From assembly GCA_964544305.1 (NCBI GenBank), contig CAZJAZ010000005.1, positions 61,892-125,891 of the forward strand: a DNA stretch of 64,000 bases, given 5' to 3'. A program made the position numbers and the translations under genes. Numbering within the stretch: the first letter of the stretch is position 1; every line of letters begins with the position of its first letter. Source of the stretch: JAFDWI01 sp964544305. Lineage in GTDB: Bacteria > Actinomycetota > Acidimicrobiia > Acidimicrobiales > Iamiaceae. Below the pieces are notes generated by a model. It saw nothing but the letters and a program-made list of their open reading frames with translations. It did no database searches and was not told the DNA's origin. Shown one piece after another: positions 26,314 to 35,909 of the stretch.

Positions 26314-28080
26314 GTGCTCAAAAAGGTCTTGATTGCGAACCGTGGGGAAATTGCCGTCCGAGTCATCCGGGCTTGCAAAGAAATGGGGGTCAAATCGGTC
26401 GCCGTCTATTCGGAACTTGATCGAGATGCACTTCATGTTCGACTCGCCGATGAGGCATACGCGCTTGGCGGGCAAACCGCGGCCGAGAGCTATTTGAACA
26501 CCGAGAAGATGCTGGAGATCATCAAAGAGTCCGGTGCCGATGGTGTGCACCCTGGGTATGGCTTCTTTTCGGAGAACACCGACTTTTCACGAGCGGTTAC
26601 TGACGCTGGCGTGGCCTTTATCGGCCCTCCCCCCGAAGCAATCGAAGTCATGGGCGACAAGGTTTCGTCCCGAATCGCCGCACAAAAGGCGGGCGTGAAT
26701 GGCGTTCCCGGCACCACCGAGTTCCTCACATCGCACGAAGAAATCATTGCTTTTGGAAACGAACACGGCTGGCCGGTGGCGATCAAAGCCGCATATGGCG
26801 GTGGTGGCCGTGGCATGCGGGTCGTTGAATCGGCAGACAAAGCACAAGAGGCACTCGAATCTGCCCAGTCAGAGGCACTCAAGGGTTTTGGTCGAGACGA
26901 GTGTTACATCGAGCGGTATCTCACGTGGCCGCGTCACGTTGAAATGCAGATTGTGGCCGACACCCAAGGTAACTGTGTGTGGATCGGCGAACGGGACTGC
27001 TCGTCACAGCGTCGCCACCAGAAGCTCATCGAAGAGTCACCGGCACCAGCCTTTCCCGACGAGGTTCGCCAAGCCATGGGCGACGCCGCCGTCAAAGTCG
27101 CCAAAGCTTGCGGCTATGTGAATGCGGGAACAGTCGAGTTCATGTTCCAAGACGGCGAGTTCTATTTCTTAGAGATGAACACGCGTTTGCAGGTGGAACA
27201 TCCCATCACCGAGTTGGTTTCGGGAATCGATCTGGTACGCGAGCAAATCCGTGTCGCTTCGGGCGAACCGCTCAGCTTCACCCAAGACGACATTGACATT
27301 CGTGGGCATGCCATTGAAGTACGCATCAACGCAGAAAATCCTGCGGGCGGCAAGTTCATTCCAGCACCGGGCAAGATTACCGAACTGGTCCCACCGCAGG
27401 GCTTTGGCATCCGGTGGGATGATGGTTATGAAGCGGGCGACGAAGTCAGCCAGTTTTATGACAACTTGGTCGGCAAGTTGTGCGTGTGGGGTTCAGATCG
27501 AGAAACGGCAATTGGCCGGATGTTGCGAGCCTTAAGCGAATTTCGTATTTCGGGCATCGCAACAACGATTCCCGCCGACGTCGCAATTCTCGAACACCCC
27601 GATTTCGCTGCGGCGAAGCACTCCACCAAATGGGTCGAAGACGTGCTCGACCTGTCAGGTGTTGACAGCGCCCCGGTCGATGCCAACGTCAGCGACGATG
27701 GTCCCGCCAAAGTCAAACGCGATGTTGATGTCGAAGTGAACGGCAAACGTTATGCCGTAGCAATGTGGGTGCCAGAAAGTGTGGGCGGCACGGTGGCCAC
27801 TGCAAGCAGCGCCGCTGCGCCTCGCCCGCGTCGAGCAAAATCTGGCGGTGGAGGTTCCGCTGCGGGAGCCGGCCAGATCGTTGCACCCATGCAGGGCACC
27901 GTCGCCAAAGTAAACGTGTCAGTTGGTGACGAGGTCAACGAAGGCGACACGATCTGTGTGCTCGAAGCGATGAAGATGGAAAACAACATCGCCGCCGACA
28001 AGTCTGGAACGGTCACCGAAATCAAAGTTGAAGCTGGGGCTGCCGTTTCAGCCGGAGACCTCCTCGCCGTCATCGGCTAG
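26314..28080 (+). CDS. Acetyl/propionyl-CoA carboxylase alpha chain (biotin carboxylase + BCCP)
   Basis: 588-residue protein fusing biotin carboxylase with a biotin carrier, as in actinobacterial acyl-CoA carboxylases. Starts at GTG with KKVLIANRGEIAVRVIRAC, then the ATP-grasp region (KAAYGGGGRGMRVV, ERDCSSQRRHQKLIEE, FLEMNTRLQVEHPITE), a linker rich in Ala/Arg/Gly, and the carrier domain with EAMKMEN (biotinylated Lys554). The carboxyltransferase beta subunit is not in this window. With the mutase and MeaB downstream, a role in propionyl-CoA carboxylation is plausible, though acetyl-CoA carboxylation for lipid synthesis is equally possible. Confidence 0.94.
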   Translation: MLKKVLIANRGEIAVRVIRACKEMGVKSVAVYSELDRDALHVRLADEAYALGGQTAAESYLNTEKMLEIIKESGADGVHPGYGFFSENTDFSRAVTDAGVAFIGPPPEAIEVMGDKVSSRIAAQKAGVNGVPGTTEFLTSHEEIIAFGNEHGWPVAIKAAYGGGGRGMRVVESADKAQEALESAQSEALKGFGRDECYIERYLTWPRHVEMQIVADTQGNCVWIGERDCSSQRRHQKLIEESPAPAFPDEVRQAMGDAAVKVAKACGYVNAGTVEFMFQDGEFYFLEMNTRLQVEHPITELVSGIDLVREQIRVASGEPLSFTQDDIDIRGHAIEVRINAENPAGGKFIPAPGKITELVPPQGFGIRWDDGYEAGDEVSQFYDNLVGKLCVWGSDRETAIGRMLRALSEFRISGIATTIPADVAILEHPDFAAAKHSTKWVEDVLDLSGVDSAPVDANVSDDGPAKVKRDVDVEVNGKRYAVAMWVPESVGGTVATASSAAAPRPRRAKSGGGGSAAGAGQIVAPMQGTVAKVNVSVGDEVNEGDTICVLEAMKMENNIAADKSGTVTEIKVEAGAAVSAGDLLAVIG

Positions 28081-28121
28081 ATCGATCGGTTTCCCAGTTT
28101 CACCGCCGGCCCAGCGAGCTC

Positions 28122-29828
28122 TCACATGCTTGCGCTCGACGCAGCCGGTGAATCGTTGTCACGGTAGAGCGGCACGTCGGTCGCGGTGGGCTGACGGTCA
28201 AGGAGGTCTCGCACTTTGACGTGTCCGCTCGCGAACTGACCGGTCGCCGCATCAACAAGGCGATACAGCTGCGTGCCTTTGTTGAACGGCTCAGATTCGA
28301 TGATGATCACTCGCACATCGCCGGGCTGGAAATCGCATCGTTTCTGCATGGCAGCAATGAGCTGTTCGTCGTGCAAATGGCCGTCACCAAAGTTCCAACC
28401 CAATGCGATACCCGCCATGAGCTCACCATCGAGCGCCAAATACTCTTCATGGTTGGGGCCGCACGCTTCAGGAATGAGCGAATACAACGCTCGCCCGTGG
28501 CTATGAAACCCCCGGAATGCGTAGCCCATGTGAATCGGAATCATGGCCTCTTCAACACTGCCATACACTTTTTCGAGCTGCTGATGCGGCAGCATCGTGG
28601 CTTTCACAATGTTCGCATCGAGACGATCAAGTGCATCGCCTTTGAAGCACCACAAAGTCGTCGCCCAGTTTCCGGCGTAGTACCGCATCGCCACGAGAAA
28701 CGACACTTTCGAAGGCACGAAGTTCCCGTAGATCACCAGCCCTAGCAACACGCCAAAGAGTGCCGCTATCAAAATCGGCTGCTCCAATGATCCCCAGGGA
28801 ATGCCGGGTTGGGCGAGGAACGCAAAGATCACACCCATGATCATGAACACGTTCCATTCGAGCGGGACCCCCATCGGGAAACTTGAGATGATCCCCAAAT
28901 GAAACACGATCATGATGAGCCCGCACACCAGCGTGAGCCACCCCCCACCTGAGAAAAACAAGATTGCAGGAACGGCGAATTCGACCACAGTTGCACTGTG
29001 GGCGATCACTCCAGACAATTTCGATGGGCGTAGATCGTTGGGGAAATCCCGATGGAACGCGCGGCGCACCCCCCCAAAGCGGGTAAACGGATTGTTGGAT
29101 TGCATCGCGGCCATCACCGATGGGAAGTGCAAGTTGATCTTTGAGAACGCAGCCCCCCACCAGATCATCAACAACACGGCCTTCCCACCCGTCATCACAT
29201 CACCAGATGCAAACAAGAAGGTGAGCAAGAACGATCCGTACACCTCACCGCGAGCGGCCAGAAAGATGACCTGATCTCTGAGCGACAACAACGCAAAGAG
29301 TACGAGCACAACAGCGATCTCGGTGCGCGTCACCGCTCCCCACAGCGCGACCACCAACGACACGAGAAATGCTCCGTAGAGCACCGCGTCAACAATGGTG
29401 CGATTGTCACCATTGGTCAGGGGAAGTTTGCCGCCAAAGGGGGCAAGGCGAATCGTGCCGGGACGCAGCCAATACAAGAATGAACCCATTGGGGGAATGA
29501 ATCGCAAGTTCAACGGCCCAAATCCACACCCCAAACCAAGCACTTCAAAAAGCATCGTGAAGATCGCGAACTTGTAGATCACGATGCCACTGCGCCACCA
29601 CTGGTCTGGTGAAAAAAACCCGTTGATGCCCGGGGTCGTCAGTATGAAGCCCCACGCAATAGCGACGTAGAGAACCAGCTTGAGGATGTAAATGAGCACC
29701 ACGACGTCAGGGGAGCCAAAGCCATGCTCGGCGAAGTGGCGGGCCATCGGTTCAACCCGCTTCTCGCGGGGAAGTTTCGACCATGTGGCGTGGTCAACCT
29801 TGGGCAGGTTCGGTTCGATGAACCCCAT
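28122..29828 (-). CDS. DUF3556-family transmembrane protein
   Basis: 568-residue protein resembling the mycobacterial DUF3556 family: N-terminal MGFIEPNLPKVDHATWSKL and PMARHFAEHGFGSPDVVVL, about ten membrane segments, conserved FSKINLHFPSVMAAM and AMRYYAGNW, and a soluble C-terminal region with HMGYAFRGFHSHGRALYSL and a GDVRVIIIESEPFN stretch. The function of the family is unknown; it is typical of actinobacteria with complex lipids. It is the last gene of a leftward run that begins with the Lpd-like flavoprotein at 33706, 118 bases after the phytoene-dehydrogenase-like gene. Confidence 0.82.
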   Translation of the reverse strand: MGFIEPNLPKVDHATWSKLPREKRVEPMARHFAEHGFGSPDVVVLIYILKLVLYVAIAWGFILTTPGINGFFSPDQWWRSGIVIYKFAIFTMLFEVLGLGCGFGPLNLRFIPPMGSFLYWLRPGTIRLAPFGGKLPLTNGDNRTIVDAVLYGAFLVSLVVALWGAVTRTEIAVVLVLFALLSLRDQVIFLAARGEVYGSFLLTFLFASGDVMTGGKAVLLMIWWGAAFSKINLHFPSVMAAMQSNNPFTRFGGVRRAFHRDFPNDLRPSKLSGVIAHSATVVEFAVPAILFFSGGGWLTLVCGLIMIVFHLGIISSFPMGVPLEWNVFMIMGVIFAFLAQPGIPWGSLEQPILIAALFGVLLGLVIYGNFVPSKVSFLVAMRYYAGNWATTLWCFKGDALDRLDANIVKATMLPHQQLEKVYGSVEEAMIPIHMGYAFRGFHSHGRALYSLIPEACGPNHEEYLALDGELMAGIALGWNFGDGHLHDEQLIAAMQKRCDFQPGDVRVIIIESEPFNKGTQLYRLVDAATGQFASGHVKVRDLLDRQPTATDVPLYRDNDSPAASSASM

Positions 29829-29946
29829 CGGATCCTCCTCGGCGGGCGTCGGCTCACCTCAAAGCGAGGTCGAGAACTGAAACACGTTCTAGCTTATTGC
29901 ACCGCGTCGATGTGACGATTGACCCCAAAATCGAACGTGACACCCG

Positions 29947-31383
29947 TCACGCCGATGTTGAGCGAGGCGCGCTCTGCAAAGCCGAACGTGCCGCATGCCA
30001 GCCACACATCCCATGCACGCCAGCCCCCGGTGGCGTCGCAGCCGAACAAATGGCCACGCCAGCGATACCTGTCGCATACGGGTCAAGGGCCACCCGAGGC
30101 CGAAACAACAACTGCAGCGGATCGTTCGCACCCGTCGCGATATCACCGCCCACGTAGTTCACATTGTGCGCCTCCAATTCCATCGGCCCGTGCACCGACT
30201 TGGCAACGATACGCTCGCGCATCCCCGGGGCGAACCGCTCAAACTGGGCAATGATCGCTTCAGTCGCATCACCCGAATAGCCATGGGGCACATGGGCATA
30301 GGACCACACCGGATGCAAGTCACCCATCGAACGGGTCGGATCAGCCAAATACTGCTGACCCACCAGCACAAAGGGACGTTCAGGCATCTTGCCTTTCGCC
30401 ACCGCTGACTCCGCCGAAGCAATCTCGCCGAAGGATCCCCCCAAGTGCAGCGTTCCCGCTTTGCGTGCAGCAACGTTGCTCCACGGAACACCACCCTCAA
30501 TCGCGAAATCGACTTTGAACGCTGAAGGCCCATGACGAAAACGCTGATACGCCCTACGCACACGTGGCGCTAATCGGTCACCCGCAAGCTCAACCATTGC
30601 ACGCGGAGCGACGTCATAGACCTGTACGCGAACCCCATCAAACTCTGCCATGGATGTCACCCGATGATCAGTGACGATCTGTCCACCAAGTTCAGTGAAC
30701 AGCGAGACCAATGCGTCAGTAATTGCTTGGGAACCTCCAAGCGCAACAGGCCACCCATAGCGGTGACACATGCTGATGAGTGCGATCCCCACCGACGCCG
30801 ACATCGGAGCATGAAGTGGGCGAAAGGCGTGTGCAGCATTACCTGCAAACAACGCACGTGCCCGCTGCGATCCAAGTGTCTTCGCAAACAGTGACGCACT
30901 TTGAAGCGCCCCGATCCCAAAGCGTGCAAGCAGCAGCGGATGTTTAGGCAGATGGAGAATCGGCCCAAGAATCTCGTTGCCGATCGCGTCGAAATGCTCG
31001 CTCAACACGCCAAAGCGACGCGCCCACTTCTTGCCATCTTCACCAAGGCCAGCCGCTGTTCGCGCCATCGAGCGTTCCATAACCGCCGCATCGCCACCAT
31101 CGAGAGGATGGGCAAGATCGATCTCGGGGTATGCCCACTGCAAACCGTGGTTCTCCAAGTCCAATGCCCGCAATGCGGGTGATGCGACACCAAGTGGATG
31201 CGCAGCCGAACACACATCGTGGATGCAACCGTCACCCGTTAGTTCGGCGCTACGCGCTCCCCCACCGGGCGTTGGAGACGCCTCATAGATCGTGACCGAC
31301 AAGCCCTTGCGAGCAAGTTCGATTGCCGCAACGAGACCGTTCGGTCCAGCGCCGACTACGACCGCGTCAGGCTGTTCGCTCAT
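29947..31383 (-). CDS. FAD-dependent oxidoreductase, phytoene dehydrogenase / retinol saturase-like
   Basis: 478-residue flavoprotein with the dinucleotide-binding N-terminus DAVVVGAGPNGLVAAIELAR, the GGGARSAELT loop and a C-terminal FAD motif region (GVAICSAATPPGAGVHGMCG). These are features of the CrtI-like amine oxidase group. No other carotenoid gene is nearby, so the substrate is probably another lipid or polyketide-like molecule. Its ATG overlaps the stop of the F420-type LLM gene (ATGA), implying a joint pathway. Confidence 0.85.
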   Translation of the reverse strand: MSEQPDAVVVGAGPNGLVAAIELARKGLSVTIYEASPTPGGGARSAELTGDGCIHDVCSAAHPLGVASPALRALDLENHGLQWAYPEIDLAHPLDGGDAAVMERSMARTAAGLGEDGKKWARRFGVLSEHFDAIGNEILGPILHLPKHPLLLARFGIGALQSASLFAKTLGSQRARALFAGNAAHAFRPLHAPMSASVGIALISMCHRYGWPVALGGSQAITDALVSLFTELGGQIVTDHRVTSMAEFDGVRVQVYDVAPRAMVELAGDRLAPRVRRAYQRFRHGPSAFKVDFAIEGGVPWSNVAARKAGTLHLGGSFGEIASAESAVAKGKMPERPFVLVGQQYLADPTRSMGDLHPVWSYAHVPHGYSGDATEAIIAQFERFAPGMRERIVAKSVHGPMELEAHNVNYVGGDIATGANDPLQLLFRPRVALDPYATGIAGVAICSAATPPGAGVHGMCGWHAARSALQSAPRSTSA

Positions 31384-32315
31384 TGCCCAGCCAACCGAGC
31401 CACAATCGGCGCAAGATCATCGATTGCGCTTGCAGATAAACCAATATCGCTAAATCCCCACCGTTCACGCCGCGCATGCAATGTCTCAACAATCGATTCA
31501 ACCGGCCCCACAAGCTGAAATGGTGATTCGATTGCGTCTTGTTCGCTCAATCCCAAGCCACCCGCAAAGAGTTTCGCCATGCCTTGCACGTCGTTTGTGA
31601 CCGCTGCAACATGTTGTCGAACTTGAATAACCGGTTGGGTTGCGCGCTCCGCTGCCGCTGCTCGAATCCAGGCAATCTTTTCGTCGGTGCGCGCCGCCGT
31701 GGCATCGGGGCCAACCGATGTATCAATGTGTCCGCCTGCAAGGTTCACGTTCACCGCCACAATGTCGGCCCGGCTGCCCGCCAACGTCAACATGCGTTTG
31801 CCCCCGCCGCCCAACATCAAGGTCGGACGAGGCTTCTGCACAACATCGGGAGCACCGATGAGACCATTCACGTGATAGTGATTTCCGACGTGATGCATTT
31901 CGGTGCCCGCAAAGAAACCATCGAACACGTCAAGAGCCTCTTCTAAACGATCAATGCGCACACCCGGGCGATCCATCACCATGCCCGCATGCGTGTAATC
32001 GTCGACCGCCCAGCCCGCTCCTAGTCCAAAAATGATCCGACCGTTGGAGAGTTGATCAAGCGACGCGATCTCTTTGGCGAGCACCACCGGGTGTCGATAG
32101 TCGTTCGATAAGACAAGGGTGCCCAGGCGAAGCGTGGAGGTGACTTGCGCGGCGGCAGCCAACGACGTCAGCGGTCCCACCTGTGTGTCGAAATGGTCTG
32201 CGACCGTCAGCGCGAAGTAGCCAAGGTCCTCGGCTTTGCGCGCAACCTCTTGCACTTCGGCAACGGTTCGACACTTCGAAGCTTGCAACGTGAAACGGAA
32301 CGGCGCGTGAGACAT
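31380..32315 (-). CDS. LLM-class F420-dependent oxidoreductase (TIGR03621-like)
   Basis: 311-residue luciferase-like TIM barrel. FRFTLQASKCRTVAEVQEVARKAEDLGY, the ADHFDTQVGP segment and LRLGTLVLSNDYRHPVVLAKE fit actinobacterial LLM enzymes annotated as F420-dependent (TIGR03621 type). The cofactor is inferred from family and from cofD/cofE in this window. The ATG at 32315 was chosen over an in-frame start 21 bases upstream because the conserved region begins right after it. It lies 29 bases after the Lpd-like gene and overlaps the next gene by 4 bases. Confidence 0.86.
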   Translation of the reverse strand: MSHAPFRFTLQASKCRTVAEVQEVARKAEDLGYFALTVADHFDTQVGPLTSLAAAAQVTSTLRLGTLVLSNDYRHPVVLAKEIASLDQLSNGRIIFGLGAGWAVDDYTHAGMVMDRPGVRIDRLEEALDVFDGFFAGTEMHHVGNHYHVNGLIGAPDVVQKPRPTLMLGGGGKRMLTLAGSRADIVAVNVNLAGGHIDTSVGPDATAARTDEKIAWIRAAAAERATQPVIQVRQHVAAVTNDVQGMAKLFAGGLGLSEQDAIESPFQLVGPVESIVETLHARRERWGFSDIGLSASAIDDLAPIVARLAGQ

Positions 32316-32344
32316 ACCGGTGATCCTATTGACCAACGTCGAAA

Positions 32345-33706
32345 CTATTCGGCGGCTTCGGCGAGCGCTTCGGCAAGCGCAGGGTGCACCAACACCGTTT
32401 CTTCCAGATCTTTGACACGCAACCCGGCGGTCACGGCCAACGCAATAACCGAAATCAACTCGGCCGCGTGCTGACCGACAATCGAACCACCAAGTACCAC
32501 CCCGGTTGCCGGATCAGACACGATCTTGACAAAACCACGCGGGTCATCGTTGATCAATGCTTTGGCTGACGCTGAGAATGGAACTTTGGTCACGCGTACC
32601 TTGCGGCCTTCGGCAAATGCGTCTGCTTCGGCCAAGCCCACATCGGCAATTTCTGGTTCGGTGAAAATCGCAGATGCCGCTTTGTCGTAGTCGAGGTGGC
32701 GATGCGGGCCCGAATGCATCCCCATGGCATGCTCGGCGATCTTGCGACCCTGCATTGACGCCACAGACGACAACGGCAACTTGCCAGAAAGGTCGCCCGC
32801 CGCGTAAATGTGGCCCAAACTTGAACGACAGTTGTGATCAACAACCACATACCCGTGGTCGGTGGCAACACCCACGTCATCGAGACCTAAACCATCCGAG
32901 TTCGGGATCGAACCAATCGCGAGGAGCACATGTGAGCCGGTCGCACGGCGCCCGTCGTCACATTGCACGGTGACTTGATCGCCGTCAACGTCAATACCTT
33001 GGGCACGCGCGCCTTTGAAAAGGTTCACTCCACGCGAAAGGAAGTTCGTTTCAAGCGCCGCCGCGACTTCTGGGTCTTTCTGTGGAAGTACTTGCTGACG
33101 TGACACGATCAACGTCACATCTGATCCAAACGAACGGAACATGTGGACGAACTCGACGCCTGTCACACCAGATCCAATGACGATCAAATGGTCGGGGGTT
33201 TCCGGTGGCGGATAGGCATCACGCGTTGTCAACACGCGGTTCCCGTCAACCGGGGCCCACTCAGGGATCCGTGGCCGACTCCCCGTTGCCAACACGATCA
33301 CATCCGCTTCGATGATTTGTGTTGGGCCACCGGTGTGTTCGACTTCAACCTCATGGGAGCCAACGAGCCGGGCAGTCCCCGTACGCAAATCCACACCTTG
33401 GCTTTCAAGCAACGAGCGCACTGACGTTTCCAAGCGGCGTTGGATTGAACCGATTCGGCCTGCAAGTGCATCACGGTCAAGTTCGGCCGACACTGATCGC
33501 ATTCCCATGCTTGACGCGCGAGCCATGTCGCCCATTGCGCCACCGGTCGCGATCATTGCTTTGGATGGAATGCAGTCCCACAAGTGGGCCGCGCCACCGA
33601 TCACATCACGCTCAATCAGCGTCACTTCAGCCCCAAGACGTGCGGCCGTTGTAGCAGCCTGATTCCCTGCTGGGCCGCCACCGATGATCACCATGCGCAT
33701 TGCCAT
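32345..33706 (-). CDS. lpdA: Flavoprotein disulfide reductase-like NAD(P)H quinone reductase, LpdA-like
   Basis: 453-residue relative of dihydrolipoamide dehydrogenase with FAD motif GGGPAGNQAA, NAD motif IGSGVTGVEF, second FAD motif HIYAAGDLSG and a C-terminal dimerisation domain. The redox motif reads GGAAHLWDCIPSK: the first Cys of the usual CxxxxC pair is Ala40, leaving only Cys45. I recall the mycobacterial LpdA (Rv3303c) with the same loss, a flavoprotein acting as a quinone reductase. The C-terminal His/Glu pair (HPALAE) is retained. It therefore should not act as a true lipoamide dehydrogenase. First gene of the leftward four-gene run. Confidence 0.88.
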   Translation of the reverse strand: MAMRMVIIGGGPAGNQAATTAARLGAEVTLIERDVIGGAAHLWDCIPSKAMIATGGAMGDMARASSMGMRSVSAELDRDALAGRIGSIQRRLETSVRSLLESQGVDLRTGTARLVGSHEVEVEHTGGPTQIIEADVIVLATGSRPRIPEWAPVDGNRVLTTRDAYPPPETPDHLIVIGSGVTGVEFVHMFRSFGSDVTLIVSRQQVLPQKDPEVAAALETNFLSRGVNLFKGARAQGIDVDGDQVTVQCDDGRRATGSHVLLAIGSIPNSDGLGLDDVGVATDHGYVVVDHNCRSSLGHIYAAGDLSGKLPLSSVASMQGRKIAEHAMGMHSGPHRHLDYDKAASAIFTEPEIADVGLAEADAFAEGRKVRVTKVPFSASAKALINDDPRGFVKIVSDPATGVVLGGSIVGQHAAELISVIALAVTAGLRVKDLEETVLVHPALAEALAEAAE

Positions 33707-33776
33707 GCAACAAAACTAATCGGGCCACCCCGTATCGAGTACGAACGCCAAGCGACTTACCCGTAGCATCGGTGGT

Positions 33777-35909
33777 GTGGAACATCACGACTTGAACGAA
33801 TGGCGTGCTCTCGCGGCCAAAGACCTCAAAGGCGCCGACCCAGACACCTTGACCCGACGTCTTCCCGAAGACATTGACGTCAAAGCGCTTTACACCGCGG
33901 CCGACCTTGCAGGGACTGACGCCGACACCCTTCCCGGACTCGCGCCGTATCTGCGGGGCCCGCGTGCCACGATGTACGCAAACCGTCCGTGGACGATTCG
34001 CCAGTACGCCGGATTCTCGACCGCAGAAGAGTCCAACGCTTTCTATCGACGGAACCTTGCCGCAGGTCAAATGGGGCTCAGCGTTGCCTTCGACCTTGCG
34101 ACCCATCGTGGTTATGACTCTGATCACCCACGGGTCGTTGGTGACGTAGGTAAAGCAGGCGTAGCCATCGACTCGGTCGAAGACATGAAAATTCTTTTCG
34201 ATGGGATTCCGCTCGAAAAGATGTCGGTATCGATGACCATGAACGGCGCGGTCCTACCGGTGCTCGCCTGTTTCATCGTGGCAGGCGAAGAACAAGGTGT
34301 CGCGACAAAAGATCTGTCGGGGACCATTCAGAACGACATCCTCAAAGAGTTCATGGTCCGCAACACCTACATCTACCCGCCCGAACCTTCCATGCGGATT
34401 GTCGCGGACATCATCAGCTACACCGCTTCCAACATGCCCCGCTTCAACTCGATCTCAATTTCGGGCTATCACATGCAAGAAGCCGGTGCGACCGCTGACC
34501 TCGAGTTGGCATTCACCATCGCCGATGGCCTCGAGTACGTCCGCGCGGCAATCGCCCAAGGCCTCGACGTTGACGCTTTTGCACCCCGCTTGAGCTTTTT
34601 CTTTGCCATCGGCATGAACTTCTTCACCGAAGTCGCAAAGTTGCGTGCGGCACGCCTGTTGTGGTCACAGCTCATGGCGCAGTTCTCACCCAAAGATCCG
34701 AAATCGTCCATGCTCCGCACGCATTGCCAAACCTCTGGTGTGTCGCTCACCGAACAAGACCCGTACAACAACGTGGTCCGCACCACCATCGAGGCCATGG
34801 CAGCAGTCTTTGGTGGCACGCAAAGTTTGCACACCAATTCGTTCGACGAGGCACTCGGTTTGCCGACAGATTTCTCGGCCCGCATTGCACGCAACACGCA
34901 GCTCATCTTGGCTGAAGAAACCGGTATACCCCATGTCATTGATCCGCTCGGGGGCAGCTACTACATCGAATCGTTGACGCAAGCACTTGCCGATCGGGCC
35001 ATGGCCATCATTGAAGAGGTTGAAGCACTTGGGGGCATGACGAAAGCGGTTGATTCGGGCATGCCCAAGCTTCGCATCGAAGAAGCCGCGGCCCGACGCC
35101 AAGCCCGTGTTGACCGAGGCGAAGAGGTCGTGGTCGGGGTCAACAAGTATCAGCCAACAAATCCCGAACTTGTCGACGTCCTCGATATTGACAACACCAA
35201 GGTCCGCGAATCCCAGATTGCCAGGCTCCAGGCAATTCGATCGTCTCGGAACGAAGAAGCGTGCACCGCTGCTTTGCAAGCACTCACCCGAGGCGCAAAA
35301 GGGAGTGACAACCTGTTGGCGCTTTGTGTTGAGGCTGCCCGGGCACGCGCAACCGTCGGGGAAATTTCTGACGCGATGGAAGAAGTTTTCGGGCGCCATC
35401 GTGCTGAAGTCCGTAGCATCTCCGGGGTGTACGGCGCCGCTTACGAGGACGACGATAATTACTTAGCTATCCAAGCACACGTCACCGAGTTCGCGACCCG
35501 TCATGGGCGGCGACCCCGCATGTTGGTCGCCAAGATGGGCCAAGACGGACATGATCGTGGCGCCAAGGTCATTGCAACCGCGTTTGCCGACATGGGCTTT
35601 GATGTCGACGTTGGTCCGCTTTTTCAGACCCCAGCCGAAGTCGCCCGCGATGCCGTCGACAACGACGTGCATCTCGTTGGCGTCTCGAGTCAAGCGGCGG
35701 GCCATTCCACGCTCGTTCCTCAACTGATTCATGAACTTCGCGCCCTTGGGGCAGAGAACATTTTGGTTGTGTGTGGCGGTGTCATTCCCCCACAGGACTA
35801 TGACGCACTCAAAGATGCCGGTGTTGCTGCAACCTTTGGCCCGGGCACAAATATCCCCAAAGCGGCGTCTGCTGTTCTGGACTTGTTGGATTCCCACTCC
35901 GACACGTGA
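33777..35909 (+). CDS. scpA: Methylmalonyl-CoA mutase, large-subunit type with B12-binding domain
   Basis: Adenosylcobalamin enzyme interconverting methylmalonyl-CoA and succinyl-CoA. At 710 residues it has both the catalytic barrel (MYANRPWTIRQYAGFST, FDLATHRGYDSDHPRV, SMTMNGAVLPV, VRNTYIYPP, RTHCQTSGVSLTEQD, QSLHTNSFDEALGLPTDF) and the C-terminal cobalamin domain with GQDGHDRGAKVIA near residue 590, whose His binds cobalt. The Tyr after TM and the Arg before NTYIYPP fit a methylmalonyl rather than isobutyryl enzyme. GTG start. MeaB follows with a 4-base overlap; no small MutA subunit is present, as in homodimeric forms. Confidence 0.95.
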   Translation: MEHHDLNEWRALAAKDLKGADPDTLTRRLPEDIDVKALYTAADLAGTDADTLPGLAPYLRGPRATMYANRPWTIRQYAGFSTAEESNAFYRRNLAAGQMGLSVAFDLATHRGYDSDHPRVVGDVGKAGVAIDSVEDMKILFDGIPLEKMSVSMTMNGAVLPVLACFIVAGEEQGVATKDLSGTIQNDILKEFMVRNTYIYPPEPSMRIVADIISYTASNMPRFNSISISGYHMQEAGATADLELAFTIADGLEYVRAAIAQGLDVDAFAPRLSFFFAIGMNFFTEVAKLRAARLLWSQLMAQFSPKDPKSSMLRTHCQTSGVSLTEQDPYNNVVRTTIEAMAAVFGGTQSLHTNSFDEALGLPTDFSARIARNTQLILAEETGIPHVIDPLGGSYYIESLTQALADRAMAIIEEVEALGGMTKAVDSGMPKLRIEEAAARRQARVDRGEEVVVGVNKYQPTNPELVDVLDIDNTKVRESQIARLQAIRSSRNEEACTAALQALTRGAKGSDNLLALCVEAARARATVGEISDAMEEVFGRHRAEVRSISGVYGAAYEDDDNYLAIQAHVTEFATRHGRRPRMLVAKMGQDGHDRGAKVIATAFADMGFDVDVGPLFQTPAEVARDAVDNDVHLVGVSSQAAGHSTLVPQLIHELRALGAENILVVCGGVIPPQDYDALKDAGVAATFGPGTNIPKAASAVLDLLDSHSDT

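Noticed and set aside
33777..35909. Mutase as ethylmalonyl-CoA or isobutyryl-CoA mutase
   Set aside because: The Tyr and Arg at the positions I recall as methylmalonyl-specific are present, the cobalamin domain is fused, and MeaB follows. A tree would be needed to exclude it fully.
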